DNA from: Neostapfia colusana
Lineage: Eukaryota > Streptophyta > Magnoliopsida > Poales > Poaceae
Direction: 5' to 3'
Length of the DNA stretch: 64,000 nucleotides
NCBI GenBank assembly: GCA_030760725.1
Contig: JASWHV010000008.1
Location: forward strand, 60,277,087-60,341,086
Part shown: positions 20,955 to 32,879 of the stretch, in pieces
Layout of the letters: each line of letters begins with the position of its first letter
Position numbering within the stretch: position 1 is the stretch's first letter
The notes under the pieces: generated by a model
Databases searched by the model: none
What the model was told of the DNA's origin: nothing
Seen by the model: only the letters and a program-made list of their open reading frames with translations
Program-made: the position numbers and the translations under genes

Positions 20955-21240
20955 CTGGACACCGGACTAGTCCATTCATGGACCGGACTAGTCCGGTCAA
21001 CTTACTGGAATGCAACCGGACAAGTCCGGTTTTGGACCGGACTAGTCCGCTCATGTCTCTGTTGTCCACTTTAGAGGACTGCGGACTAGTACATCCAAGC
21101 GACAGGACTAGTCCGCTGAACTTCCTGGAACCCCACTTCATATAGCACCAGACAAGTCCGGTTTTAGACCGGACTAGTCCGGTTAACCCACTGGAAGTAG
21201 ACCGGACAAGTGCGATCATATACCGGACTAGTCCGGTATT
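20955..21240 (+). repeat. Promoter array of the CCGGACTAGTCCGG palindrome
   Basis: Exact 14-bp palindromes lie at 20983, 21169 and 21223. Several one- to three-base variants sit between them (CCGGACAAGTCCGG near 21016, GGACTAGTCCGC, GGACAAGTCCGG). The array ends about 30 bases before the TATA box. Two more half-matching copies lie at 21925-21965 near the LTR end. Confidence 0.85.
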
Positions 21241-21271
21241 AGGTTTTACAACGACATTCTTTTGGAAACCA

Positions 21272-21278
21272 TATAAAT
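21272..21278 (+). promoter_or_regulatory. TATA box of the S LTR
   Basis: TATAAAT in the context ACCATATAAATGGG, just downstream of the palindrome array. The 3' LTR lacks this region. Confidence 0.65.
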
Positions 21279-22041
21279 GGGTGATCCACGGCCTCCCAAA
21301 AGAAAGACACGACTCAAACTGCTCGAAACAAAAACCCTAGCGCCGCCACCTGTCCCAAGAGCCCAAAAACACATCTCCCCACACATCTAAGGAGCAAAAA
21401 GGTGAAAATCAATCAAATACTTGGATTTGGGATTGGGAGATCGTCGTTCCTTCCTTGTGAGCTCTTGGGGTTTGATCTCTGTACACTCATATTCTGCATT
21501 GTAATCCTTTTGAGTGTATTTGATCGCTTTCTCATTGTAATTATTGTGGGAGCCCTCAACGTGTGAGGTTGCCCCATAAACTCGGTGATTACCCGTGCTA
21601 GTGGAGTCAAGTCAGCCTTGTGTGGTGACTTGAAGAGGGAAAGGGTTAGAGACCCGGCTCTGTGTGAGCTTCCTCAACGAGGACGTAGATCTCTTGGTGA
21701 GATCAAACCTCGGTAAAATTTATGTCTCGTATGCCTCTTTGTTTTTGTTGATTAGAACATCTAGTTGCTAAACTTCATATTTTAAATTGCTAAGTCTCAT
21801 TCACGGGCATAATCACACCTCACATTGTAAACTTAAGATCAAATAACTGTTGTTCTTATTTCCGCTGCTAAACAAGTTAATTCTCCTGCACAACACTAAA
21901 TACAATCTACACACTTCAGGCACACCGGACTAGTCCGCTCACACAACCGAACTAGTCCGGTCAAGCAAGTTTTTGACAACTACTTTAAGTGTGCAGGAAA
22001 CTCTGTAAGGCCTATTCACCCCCCTCTAGGCCACATTCAAT

Positions 22042-22054
22042 TGGTATCAGAGCC
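22042..22054 (+). promoter_or_regulatory. Element S primer binding site
   Basis: TGGTATCAGAGCC two bases after the LTR end, complementary to the initiator tRNA-Met 3' end. Confidence 0.92.
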
Positions 22055-22093
22055 AAGTTCTCCATCAACGAGACTCACATCTCGGAGAGATCA

Positions 22094-24363
22094 ATGGCCT
22101 CTGAGAAGAACAACGATATCCCGAAGACGAACAACAACGATGAGGAGCAAGAAGCCAAAGCCTTCGATGTGCTGAAAGAAAGTCCACATGACGATGATGA
22201 AGTGAGACAGCTAAAGGCATTACTGAGAAAGAAATTAATGGCACAAAAGGGAAAAGAGGAAGAAAAGACGATGGGGAGTGGTCATCACGACTACTCCCGA
22301 TATCCTTACAACTACAACCGTCTCAATTCAAATAATCATTATCTCTCCATTCCTATGGGAAGGCCCCCGCAGTTTGACGGAAGTGACTATACCATGTGGA
22401 AGTACAACATGAAAATGCACCTAATATCCTTGAATCCCAGCCTTTGGCATATTGTCTGCACAGGAATAGATATCCCAGACACGGATGAAGAACTCACTCC
22501 GGAACAAGAACAAGAGATTCACAGAAATGCACAAGCCGTTGCAGTAATCACATCGTCACTGAGCAGAGAAGAACTTACCAAGATCGATGGACTAGAGAGT
22601 GCAAAAGAAATTTGGGATACACTCAAAACAGCTCATGAAGGAAATAGGTCTGTACGTGAAGCCAAAATTGAAATGCTTGAAGGAGAGTTGGGGAGATTTG
22701 CTATTGAAGAAGGCGAATCACCTCAAGACATGTACAATCGGATGAAGGCACTCATTAACAAAATCCGTGCCTATGGAAGTAAGAAATGGACTGATCACGA
22801 GGTGGTCAAAAGGATGATAAGAGCCTTCATGCCAAGAAACGTCACACTTTGCTCAATGATTAGAGAAAGCCCCGGGTTTCACAAAATGACTCCCGATGAG
22901 TTATTGGGAAGATCATAAATCATGAAATGATGGAGAAGGAGGCTCAATACGTCAAAGACTTTGCCGAGCTCACCTCTTCTAAAAAGAAAGAAGTTGCTCT
23001 CAAAGCAACGTGCAGACCCAAACTCAAAGAAACCCGTGAAGACCAAGATGACGAAGATACAAGCGACGTGAGTACTGACCTAGATGATGAGGAAATGGTA
23101 CTCTTTATCAAAAAGTTCAAGCGCATGATGAGGAGAAGACATGGCAACAACTCAAATGAAGGGAAAAGCAAGGATAAAGGAAAATCCAAGGCTCGACGTA
23201 CTTGCTATAATTGTGGAGAGTATGGTCACTTCATGGTGGACTGTACTTATGAGGAAAACAAGAAGAAGAAGGAAACAAAAGCACATGAGAAGAAAAATTT
23301 TAGAAAAAGGGGACAAGCTCATCAGGCTCACATTGGCAAGGAGTGGGACTCAAACGATGAGTCCCCCTCCGATGAAGAAGAGGAGATGGCCACTATTGCC
23401 GTTAAGAAACCCACCATGAGAGCTACACACTTCCCAAACTTGGGAGGACGGGATATGAACAACCATACTTGCCTTATGGCTAAAGAAGGCAAGAAAAAGG
23501 TTGGACTTACTTCTCCTGCGTTAAATACCTCTATTGATGACTTTGATAGCTCTAGTGATAATGAAGAAATGTTTAGAGGATTAAGTAAAACTGCTTTAAA
23601 GAAAATGGAAATGTTGTCGAACGAAATCTTTGAAAAGGAGGAACTTGTCAACCGACAAGAAGATATGCTCATCCGTGAAAGGAAGAGATATCAAGAGGAT
23701 GAAAAACTTCTTGAGCTTGAAAGAGAGAAGAACAAGTCACTTGAGGTTGAGCTAGCCTTGAGTAAGGAGACTTACTCAAAGCTAGAGGACTCACATATTG
23801 CAATCAAGGATGAGCTTGTTAGCTTGTCAAGATTTAACAAGATCCTAGAAGTACAAGTTGAGTCGCTAAAGCAAAGTGACTCATCTTCCTCCAAGAGCTC
23901 TTCCTCCAAAGATATGAGTTTGACAACAATTGGAACCTACACATGCTCTAGTAAGAAAAATATCATTTCTAATACTTCAACTTCTCATGATGTGCATCTT
24001 TCCCAAATCGGCATCTTTGATAAGGAGAAGATCAAATATGCACGTAGCGCATATATGATCACTAGACCTCCAAACGTCAAAGTTGGTCTTGGGTTTGACA
24101 GGAACAAACACATATCCACTCTTAATCATGCAAACAAAAGAATCACCTTTGTTAAGGAAAAATCACATGAATCTAATTTACAAATATTGTTTCGTACATT
24201 TGATGCTTCCTATGTTCTTATGAAAAACAAATATGGAAAGGTTATTGCTAAATACACAGGGCCACGCCACAGGAACTCGAAAACTTGTGTGTGGGTGCCC
24301 AAGACTCTTGTGACTAACCTGAGAGGACCCAAGCAAGCTTGGGTACCTGAAACCAAGGAATAA
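22094..24363 (+). pseudogene. gag: Element S gag, one-base frameshift
   Basis: Starts at ATG 22094 (MASEKNNDIPK), 40 bases after the primer site. The first part holds the Copia gag domain (GSDYTMWKYNMKMHL, WDTLKTAHEG). At about 22905-22918 a one-base deletion leads to a TAA at 22916-22918; the second part continues in another frame from 22927 (MEKEAQYVKDFAEL). It carries a CCHC zinc knuckle (CYNCGEYGHFMVDC), an acidic region and a long coiled-coil-like segment (about 23570-23870). It ends with a TAA at 24361-24363. The long C-terminal extension is usual for SIRE-type gag. Confidence 0.88.
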
Positions 24364-24370
24364 TTCTGTT

Positions 24371-26078
24371 TTGCAGGCTTACTCCTCCGGTGGATCTAAG
24401 TGGGTGCTAGATAGCGGATGCACAAACCACATGACCGGAGAGAGAGATATGTTTGTGGAGTACGAGTACAACGAGGATCCAAGTGAAGGCATATACTTTG
24501 GAGACAACAGCCAAGGAAAGGTCCTTGGTAGCGGTAACATTGAAATATCTCCTCAGCACACTTTATCTAATGTTTTACATGTAGACTCCCTAGATTATAA
24601 CCTTTTGTCAATATCTCAACTATGCGACAAAGGTTATAACTGTTTATTCACTAATGAGGGTGTGACCGTTTTTAGAAGAAGCGATGGCTCGATTGCATTC
24701 AAGGGAATGTTGAAGGGAAAGCTTTATCTTGTTGATTTCAACAAAGATAAAGCCGAACTCAACACTTGTTTGGTTGCTAAAACCAACATGGGATGGCTGT
24801 GGCATAGACGGCTAGCCCATGTTGGGATGAGAAATCTGCAGAAACTTCTAAAAGGTGGTCACATTCGGGATCTAAAGGATGTGGTTTTTGAGAAAGACAG
24901 GCCGTGCAGCGCTTGCCAGGCGGGAAAACAAGTCGGAGCACCACACCACGCCAAGAACATAATGACCACTACAAGATCACTGGAACTTCTTCATATGGAT
25001 CTATTTGGTCCAATTGCTTACATAAGTATCGGCGGTAATAAATACGGTTTAGTAATTGTTGATGATTTTTCAAGATTTACCTGGGTATTTTTCTTGTATG
25101 ATAAATTAGAAACTCAGGGAATCTTGAAAAACATCAGAAGTGACAACGGGACAGAATTCAAGAATACACAAGTTGAAGAGTATCTCGATGAAGAAGGCAT
25201 AAAGCATGAGTTCTCGGCACCCTACTCTCCTCAACAAAATGGGGTGGCCGAAAGGAAGAACAGAACATTGATTGAAATGGCAAGAACAATGTTGGATGAA
25301 TACAAGACATCAAATCGATTTTGGGCAGAAGCGGTGAACACTGCTTGTCATGCCACAAATCGGCTGTACCTTCACCGATTACTGAAGAAAACTCCGTATG
25401 AGCTCCTTACCAGTAAAAAGCCTAATGTTTCTTATTTCAAAGTTTTTGGTTGTAAATGTTTTATTCTGAACAAGAAACCGAGGGCTTCGAAGTTTGCTTT
25501 GAAGTCTGATGAAGGGTTCTTGCTTGGCTATGAATCGAATGCCTACGCCTATCGTGTCTTCAACAAGGTGTCCGGTCTTGTTGAAGTAGCACGTGACGTA
25601 GTGTTCGATGAAACTAACGGCTCACAAGTGGAGCAAGTCGATAAGTGTATGCTAGATAAAGAGGAATCTCCATGTGAAGCACTGAAGAAAATGGCACTTG
25701 GTGATATTCTACCACAAGAGCAAACGCAAGACTCAAATGCACAAGGTGAACCTCAATGAGGAAGCAATGATCAAGGGGGAGCTTTCACACAAGATCAAGT
25801 GGAGGAAGATCAAGAAGATCAAGATAATCATGGAAGCAATGATCTAGGGGGAGACAATGAACATGAAGATGATGAAGAACAAGCAGCTACACAAGTTCCT
25901 CACCCAAGAGTACATCAGAGTGTACAAAGAGACCATCCTGTCAACAATATTATTGGTGATTTTGCTAAGGGAGTAACTACTAGATCTCGCGTTGCAAATT
26001 TTTGTGAATACTATTCTTTTGTCTCTTTTCTGGAACCATACAGGGTAGACCAAGTCTTAAGGGATCCAGACTGGGTGA
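24371..26078 (+). pseudogene. pol: Element S pol, first part: protease and integrase
   Basis: In a different frame from gag. The aspartic protease motif LDSGCTNHM comes first, then the integrase zinc-binding HHCC region (HRRLAH...CSACQAGK), then the catalytic core (MDLFGPI, RSDNGTEF, NGVAERKN). The first two catalytic Asp residues are only 48 residues apart, about 15 fewer than is usual in Copia elements, so a small in-frame deletion near 25120 has probably disabled it. A TGA at 25757-25759 lies in the linker before RT; the frame continues in acidic, Gln-rich sequence until element D interrupts it at 26079. Confidence 0.88.
26074..26078 (+). other. Target site duplication of D, left copy (ggtga)
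   Basis: ggtga before 26079 is repeated at 41624-41628. The S pol frame reads on (WVMAMQEELNNF) when D and one copy are removed. Confidence 0.92.
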
Positions 26079-27881
26079 TGTAAGGGTCTCAATTTTTGAC
26101 ACACATTTGCAGTGTTCATCACCACACCACACACCTCATTTGGGGAAGGATCATGAACACAAATGAAGAGCAAGTAACAATTATCAACATGCTCATTAGA
26201 AAACAAACTCACATATTGCAAAAGTGGTATTTCCCATATGTGATATAGATGGGCTGGACATATGAAAACTCCTACACTTTACTAAGGATGTCCATGCCAA
26301 GTTTCACCCAAATTCAAAACCCTTTTGAGGTCATTTTGGGTATAGATAGAAAGAGGGCAGTTTGAAACCACATTCAAATTCAAACTGTTTTTATCCCCTG
26401 AATTTAAAAGTGGGAGGCATATTCTTATTCAGCACATTTTTGAGAGCGCACACACCAATTTTCACTCCATTTGGAGTTGATCTTGACATGAGCTAAGTGG
26501 GACGAATTCAAACTTTAGTTGAATTCAAAACTGAACTTGTGCTGGAATTCACTCAAACCAAACCCAATTCGAATCCTATTCAATTCGAATGGCTCAAGGG
26601 TGAATAATTTGAATCACCAGGGGTATTATGGGTTCACTGTTCACTACAGTGATTGGGAGTAAATTTCAGAGGTTAAAACCCCGTGTGGGACCCACATGTC
26701 ATAGAGGGAAGAAGGAGAAACTTGCAACCAAAGTCAGAGTCTCGGTGGGAAATTCCACCGAGCAGCTGTCGGCTGTGCCACCGAGCAGCTACCGGCGCCA
26801 CCAGCTGCTTCCCTCTTCGCGCGCTGGCGCCCAGGGTGGTTTGCTCGCGCCCCCATGCGACCGGCACCACCTCCACTGAGCAGGAGTCGGCCGGCTTTAT
26901 CTTCTCGCGGGCAGACCCGAGCAGCGGCATTGTCTCTCGCCGCAACTCTCTGCTCAATCGGGAAAATCAGCAAAACCATCTCCTCCTTCGTCCTTGAGCT
27001 GCTAGACAGCCACCTGAGGTTGCACTTCACCTTCCCAACACCAGAAACCCCGAGTTCCGACCTCCTTTGCCCAAGAGCGATCGCCACCGCGGCGACCTAG
27101 CCTCAGCCGAGAGTCGGGCGCCTGTGGACAGCGTTCCACAGGCGTATACACGGTCCAGCAAGAGAGGCAACAGGAGCGCGCGACCGCGGTGCTGCTCTCC
27201 TCCATGTTTGGAAGACAACCGCAGAGAATTTCCAGTTTTTGCTCCGGCGACCGTAAACCGAGCATCCGGTACGGTTTCTTTAAATTCTCACTCTATGATC
27301 TTTCGGAGGTCATCAAATCTTGCACGTAGACGCTGGACTAGCCGGTGATCAAGTTCTTTTCTGCATCCGTAGCGTGAAACTGTCTAGGAGTGACGAATTT
27401 CGAGCTCGATCGAGGGCGGTCATGGCGGGCACGATCGGTCACACGGTGCCGACCCACTTACCGCCATCCCTGAAACCTTTTGACACCTTGTCGAGCTTCC
27501 TAGTGGTACACTGATGCTGTAGGGCCGTTTGTTCGAGGTGTTGGCGGGTTTAGAAACCACGGTCGACGGTGCTGAACCTCAACCGAGGCCGCGGCACGTC
27601 GCCGAGCTATTTCCGGTCACCCCCAGCCCGACCTGACACCACCGACGTGTTCCTCGACGTCGACAACCCCCTGGCGGTGAGTTTCAGACCATGGGAGGTC
27701 CGGCAGCGGCAAGCCGACGAGCCCCGAGTCTGCTCCGGCGAGGTCGGCGGCGCGGGCGCGAGAGAACAGCGGGAGGAAGAAGAAGCCGGCTGGCCCACGT
27801 GTCAGCGGCTGAAGAATTTAAATTGGGATCGGGTGTGGCCGGGGATCGGCTGTGCTGGCGCGCAAATACCCTGCGATCTCT

Positions 27882-27960
27882 GGTGTGCCGGACACCTCCG
27901 TGCTCGACACGTGTGGTATCTCCGGTGTGCCGGACACCTCCGCACTCGACACGTGTCCCC
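27882..27960 (+). repeat. 42-bp tandem duplication in the D LTR
   Basis: Two units of about 42 bases share GTGTGCCGGACACCTCCG and end in CTCGACACGTGT; each holds a CACGTG. The 3' LTR has the same pair at about 39319-39397. Confidence 0.75.
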
Positions 27961-28971
27961 ACGGGCCCGAGAGTTTAAACTTTTCCCCGATTTTCAGAAT
28001 CCTTCCAAACTTCAAATCCTCATAACTTTGGCTAGAAAGCTCCAAATTGAGTGAACCAAATTTTGCTGGATTCGGCTCTCTGAGTACTTTCCAGAAAATC
28101 AAGTTTCACTTCATGAAATTCCTTAATTCTCCAGAATTAAATCCTCAAAATTTAAACTGTTAGGAATTTTAACTGGAGAATCCTTTGGAGGAAAATCCTG
28201 AAATTTTGCTGGGATGTTCACCAAAATATCCCTGAACGACCATAAAAATTTCAGATCCATTTGAGCTCATTAGATCCACCTAACAGTGTGATTAGTGAAA
28301 CTGTTCCAGAGAAAATAGAAAATGTTCAGAAACATTTTCTGAATTTTCTCTGAAATTGTTTAGCTCATATCTTTAGCTAGGAACCTTCCAAATTAAGTGA
28401 GACCAATTCCATTAGAACCCTCTGAAAAGCTAGTTTTCAGAAAGGCATAGTTTGTTTCATGGAAATCCTTAGAACACCCTAAAAGCCTTCAATTTAGGTC
28501 AAGTACATAATTAATTGTGGAGGGCTCAAATGAGCTTTGCTGCAACTAAAACTTGACCAAGTCTCTGTTTTGGTTGTAACCAAGCCACAATAAAAGTTTC
28601 ACAGTCATTAGGTCTGTCTAGCAAAGGTTATAGACTTCACAACTTCAAACTTAATACAAATGCATTAAATTAATACATGCATTGTTTCTATCATGTAGTC
28701 GCTAAGGTCGAGGAGGAACCCGAAGTCCTAGACTTTGTTACTCCGGGGGAACAGCTAGCCTACGACCAAGAGCAGCAAGGCAAGCTCCGGTTTGCATTAA
28801 CCTTTTTACAAATTTTTATTGTTTTGAGCACATACTTGTTTCCTTTATTCTGTGCATTAGAGTCTTGTTTGGAAGCCCCACTGCATAGCCAAGAGAACCA
28901 TGGGTTGGGTTTAGGATTGCAAACCCCGTTAGCTACTGCATTGCTAGGATAGAGTAGGATTCGGTACAAGT

Positions 28972-28991
28972 CGAGTAGTTGGAACTACTCG
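28972..28991 (+). other. Conserved LTR hairpin (D copies)
   Basis: CGAGTAG-TTGGAA-CTACTCG, a perfect 7-bp stem. The second D copy is at 40409-40428 and the B copy at 13337-13357. Confidence 0.5.
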
Positions 28992-30178
28992 CGAGAATAG
29001 GCTAGAGGCACATTGCTCGGGTAGAGATAGCACATTATACACATGGCAAGAAAATGAGACCGAGCGGAGAGTAAGGGCAGCAGGACTTTGGGGCCTGTGT
29101 GCTGTAGGTCCGTTTGTGTCGATTGAGGACCGAACCGTGTGCGGGCCTGTTGAACAAGCTAGAACAGTACCGAAGACCTACCGGCTATATGGGAACCGGG
29201 AAACAGATGTAACTCGGGCAGCTGGTTATTGAGGCATTGCCTGTCGTTCAGAGGGTAGGTTGAGAGCTTGAGGTGTAAATCGGCTGGCGGCACGGAGATG
29301 CGCGTGCAGAGACCTCTTGCTCGGGACGATGGGACCGATTCAATATTTGGCTAACGGGTGAAAGGTAGTCGCGTACGGCGTCCGTGATGGTTGTTGTAGG
29401 CAACATCGAGTACGGGCGTACGTGACGGGTTGTTCGGGTAACCCTGCAGGTGTAAATCGATTATAATCGCCGTCCCTAACGGTCAGTGAGTGCCACTTGT
29501 TCACTGTACCGTGACGTAGAAAGAACAGGCTAGTTACATGTTAAAATGTTGCTGATTGAAAGCTGGACATTGATTGTTAATGATATGCTGTAGTTTAGAG
29601 CTAACTAAAGTTCTTTTCAACTTTGGGCAAAGTACATGAGAGAAATGCGTTTCTTGTTTGATTGCGGCTCTCTCATGTGCCTTAGCGTAAGGTTCTCCAC
29701 AACCTGCTGCTAAAACTTGAAAGTAAGGTTCCACTAATTAGGCGAGTCCTTTGCAAATGACTTGCTGAGCCCCTCATGTAGAAGTTCCATGTTTAGGTGA
29801 GACGGGTCAGACTTGCTGAGCCTTCGTGCTCACTTCTTGTGTTTGAAGCTTTTGCAGGGTTCTATGAGGAAGGGACTCCCGAAGAGGAGACGGAACCCCA
29901 GGAGGGGAACCCCATCGAGTGGGAGTCGTGCACGCCGCAGAGTTAGTGTGCGTGTGTGCTAGCAAGGACACGTTCGAGGGCTGAACGTGCACTTGATGCT
30001 TAGTCTACGCCCGCGAGTGTGGACTGAACTTATTTTGATGTAAACATGTTCATAACTTGTTTATGTAATAAAATTTCGCTTCCGCTTTGTACCTTTGACG
30101 TGTGTTATGCGGTGCTGTGCAACGCAGCACCCCTCAGCATGATCCTGGCTCGACAGGACCTTGGGGTCGTGTCAGCGC

Positions 30179-30190
30179 TGGTATCAGAGC
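30179..30190 (+). promoter_or_regulatory. Element D primer binding site
   Basis: TGGTATCAGAGC four bases after the LTR end, the tRNA-iMet type. Confidence 0.9.
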
Positions 30191-31662
30191 TCGCTTGAGG
30201 TTTAACACAGTACAAAGGTCTTCTTTTTCAAAAATCCAGTGAGCAACGAGTTAGTAGCCCGTATAAGGATGTTATTAGCATATAGAAAGTGGCATATTAT
30301 CCTATTTGTTATGTCGGAAAATCGTGCATCTCGGGACGTTCATGTCTTGGGGAGTGCACGTAAGCGCTGTCCACCAGTGCGCACAAGCTGAAGGGTGGAG
30401 CCCCACGGGTGGCAGGTAACCCGACCCGCTTTGATATCCTCTACGACTCTTCATGTCGTTTGGGGTATTCGAGCAACGTCTGTCCCTGGCGTGCGTGGTG
30501 CAACTTGGGAGACCCCGTCACGTGGTCTAAAACGTGAACACGTAACTCAAGGCGTGGTTGGCTTGAGAACATCCGGGCGAGTGATGACGGCCGGGTGTAC
30601 TAACTGTATGGATTCTGGGCTCGGTGTGCAGCCGAGTCTGATGATTGTTTGAGATTCTGCAGGTAGCCTGACCATGAAACGGTAGACGTGTAGCATCCGT
30701 GTGCGAGTGACGAGTAGTGCCACTGAACTAACGAAGCCGGCTAAGTCCGGTATAGGTTTTTCTTTGTGAGGACGTAGTACCGACATAATCTGGTGACGCA
30801 TCGACGTCACACCCAACTAAATGAACAAATTCATTTAAAAACTTGAAGGTTTTGATCCATAGTAGTAAAACTTGATGTAACTCCTTCCCTTGAACAAGAT
30901 ATTCGAAGTTAACAAGTTTTCAACTTATAGGTTGTTAAGGACAGAGCACTCTGCATTTAGCTGAATCAAGGCTGAAGTTAATCAGAGGTTAGAGGTTGCG
31001 TTCTTTCGAGGTTGGGGTCGTATGATACATTTCTGGAAATATTTGGAAGAGCTTTACAACTTTTCTGTTGAGGTCCAGAGGTGTTTCATCTCTTAACCAC
31101 TCGAAAAATGCAGTAGAGTTGAAACTGTCCAGAAAACAGGACAGAGTAAAGACTCTCTGTAAATTAAGCATAACTTCCTGCATAAAAATCCAAAAATAGA
31201 AAATGAGGTAGTTCTGGAAATCTTATTAGATGGGTTACAACTTTGTAACAGAAAGTTTTGTCAGATTAGGAACAGAAGTAACTGGGATTCTTGGATCAAA
31301 TCAGTACCTAAGGCAGGGAGGTGCTGTCCAATTGTTTCCAGAAATTCTGTTAACTTTGACATCTCATAACTTTTGAACCAGGACAGATCTTAGGCCAAGC
31401 AAATACTGGCTGGAAATATATTGAAGTTAGCTTTAACTTTGATGTTGAGCTCCAGAATTAGTTTTGCCTTTAACATGGCCTAAATCAGGTAGAAATGGAA
31501 ACTGGTCAGGGCTGTCATGGGAACAGCAGATCAGCAGTCAAATTTGTTTAAAATTTGAACTATGTTTCCAAGTTTTATGGGTTCAGTGACATGTCTTATG
31601 TTATAACTCAATGGTTTACTGTTTAAATAAATATTTGACATTTCTCAAATATATTTTTACAG
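30191..31662 (+). other. Element D leader
   Basis: About 1.5 kb of transcribed leader. The right half is AT-rich and has no open frame of coding character. A packaging signal is expected here but cannot be pointed to. Confidence 0.65.
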
Positions 31663-32607
31663 ATGGCAGCAGATAAACAGTTGGAGAACGGGTGGGTAGT
31701 TTCCCACTGTTCTGACCGTAGTGGCTACCCGGAAGCATTGTGGCAAATGCTCCAATATTTCGGGTACAATCAGATGCCGCAGTACTTCGACAAGGAAGAT
31801 GGCGAAGGGGGGAACAAGACGTGGACGATCCATGTCGAGGTTCCTGCAGGACCTACGCCACCCGGTTGGGTGCCATTCACCGTCACGGTGAGAGGAAGAC
31901 AACCGGAAGGGATGTGGCATGTGGCAGCCCGTGACACTATGTCATGTTTCTGCCAACTACACGTGCAGGCTATGGAGGGCACTCCATACGCACTCGTTCC
32001 GGTGGAGGGACGAGCTCAGCATGTGTGGGAAGAGAGGTACCTGGAAGCAACGGACCCGAGTTGCCCAAGGTACAACCCCGCGGAGGCAAATCTCAGCCTC
32101 CAGATGAGGGCGGGAAACGCCGTGATGGACAACCAAGCTGTTCATACGGAGCTTCTCGCCACAAAGCTCAAGGAGAGCACAAGCCGTGGAGATCATTTCG
32201 AGAGTGCTCACAGCGCACTCCGCAATGTGCTCTTTCCGACGATCAAGCGACTGAATGAACAACACAATCAGTTGCGTCGTCTGAAGAAGGCAAAGAAGAA
32301 GGGCCGTGTTGACATCGCGGCGTTGCAAGGGCTGGTGCAGACCCTAACCCAGCAGAATGAGGACCTTGCTCAAGAGCGGGACGACGCTATCGAGGAAGGA
32401 CAAGGCTGGGAAGAGGACTACAACCAGGCTATGGACGAGGTGCATGCATTGCAGGACCTCGTACCTCCGGTGTTAGGCGTACCGGTGGTCTTGGGTCTTC
32501 CAGCAATGGGAGAACCCGGAATGGGAGAAGAGGTGGTAGATCTAGAGCCACCAGCAGAGGTACCGGAGGAGGACGACCCACAGGAGGTCGAGTTCTACTC
32601 CGAGTAG
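31663..32607 (+). CDS. Element D orf0: extra protein upstream of gag, function unknown
   Basis: An intact frame of 314 residues from ATG 31663, in the same sense as gag-pol and about 270 bases before it. The N-terminal half looks globular, with strand-like stretches (TWTIHVEVP, FTVTVRG) followed by a helix-like part (AARDTMSCFCQLHVQAM). Residues of about 185-265 form a probable coiled coil with a basic cluster (RRLKKAKKKGR) and heptad-like spacing (LVQTLTQQNEDLAQERDDAI). The last 30 residues are acidic. No signal peptide, membrane segment or catalytic motif is visible. The plan (folded N-terminus, coiled coil, acidic tail) is the same as in the element A orf0, with little identity. Self-association is a plausible property; its role in the life cycle is unknown. 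Confidence 0.78.
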   Translation: MAADKQLENGWVVSHCSDRSGYPEALWQMLQYFGYNQMPQYFDKEDGEGGNKTWTIHVEVPAGPTPPGWVPFTVTVRGRQPEGMWHVAARDTMSCFCQLHVQAMEGTPYALVPVEGRAQHVWEERYLEATDPSCPRYNPAEANLSLQMRAGNAVMDNQAVHTELLATKLKESTSRGDHFESAHSALRNVLFPTIKRLNEQHNQLRRLKKAKKKGRVDIAALQGLVQTLTQQNEDLAQERDDAIEEGQGWEEDYNQAMDEVHALQDLVPPVLGVPVVLGLPAMGEPGMGEEVVDLEPPAEVPEEDDPQEVEFYSE

Positions 32608-32879
32608 GGGGTTACGGTTGCCAAGTAGGGCAGCCAGGGTAGCGTAACCCAACTTTTGTAATCGGTGACATGTCGTGTAGACAGTAGCGTATGTATAGGT
32701 AGTGACGACATGAGCACGACTTCTCGGAGACCCAAGAATAATGTATCTTGTATAAAGTTTATGCTTTATCAATATATGTGAATGTTGTGCAAATTAATCA
32801 TGTGTCACTTCCATACCTACTGTTGCTTATGGAATTTTAAGTAAGACAGGTGCTAATTGCTGCTGTTTTAAATTTCAGA
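32608..32879 (+). other. Element D spacer between orf0 and gag
   Basis: About 270 bases, AT-rich at the right end. No motif seen. Confidence 0.6.

Larger units (their letters stand above)
20688..22039 (+). repeat. Element S 5' LTR (1352 bp)
   Basis: Runs from TGAAAGTGCATC to GGCCACATTCA. It shares its last 649 bp with 45679-46327 at about 2 percent difference. A TATA box (CATATAAATGG) is at 21272-21278, with the palindrome array just upstream. The LTR has no coding content. Confidence 0.9.
26079..30174 (+). repeat. Element D 5' LTR (4096 bp)
   Basis: Runs from TGTAAGGGTCTC to TCGTGTCA. It is paired with 37506-41623. The two differ by roughly 65 positions by eye plus small indels: an 11-bp insertion near 38650, and a rewritten stretch near 29757-29775 versus 41199-41220. 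It contains G-box-like CACGTG at 27796, 27908 and 27950 and a 7-bp stem hairpin at 28972-28991. I found no convincing TATA box. Open frames here recur in the other LTR and encode nothing recognisable. Confidence 0.92.

Noticed and set aside
20688..26078. S as a second, independent Copia element ending at 26078, with another at 41629
   Set aside because: The ggtga duplication and the exact continuation of the pol frame show one element split by D.
26628..28102. Overlapping open frames in the D 5' LTR, repeated at 38055-39539
   Set aside because: Same position in both LTRs, differing between copies, on both strands and without known domains.
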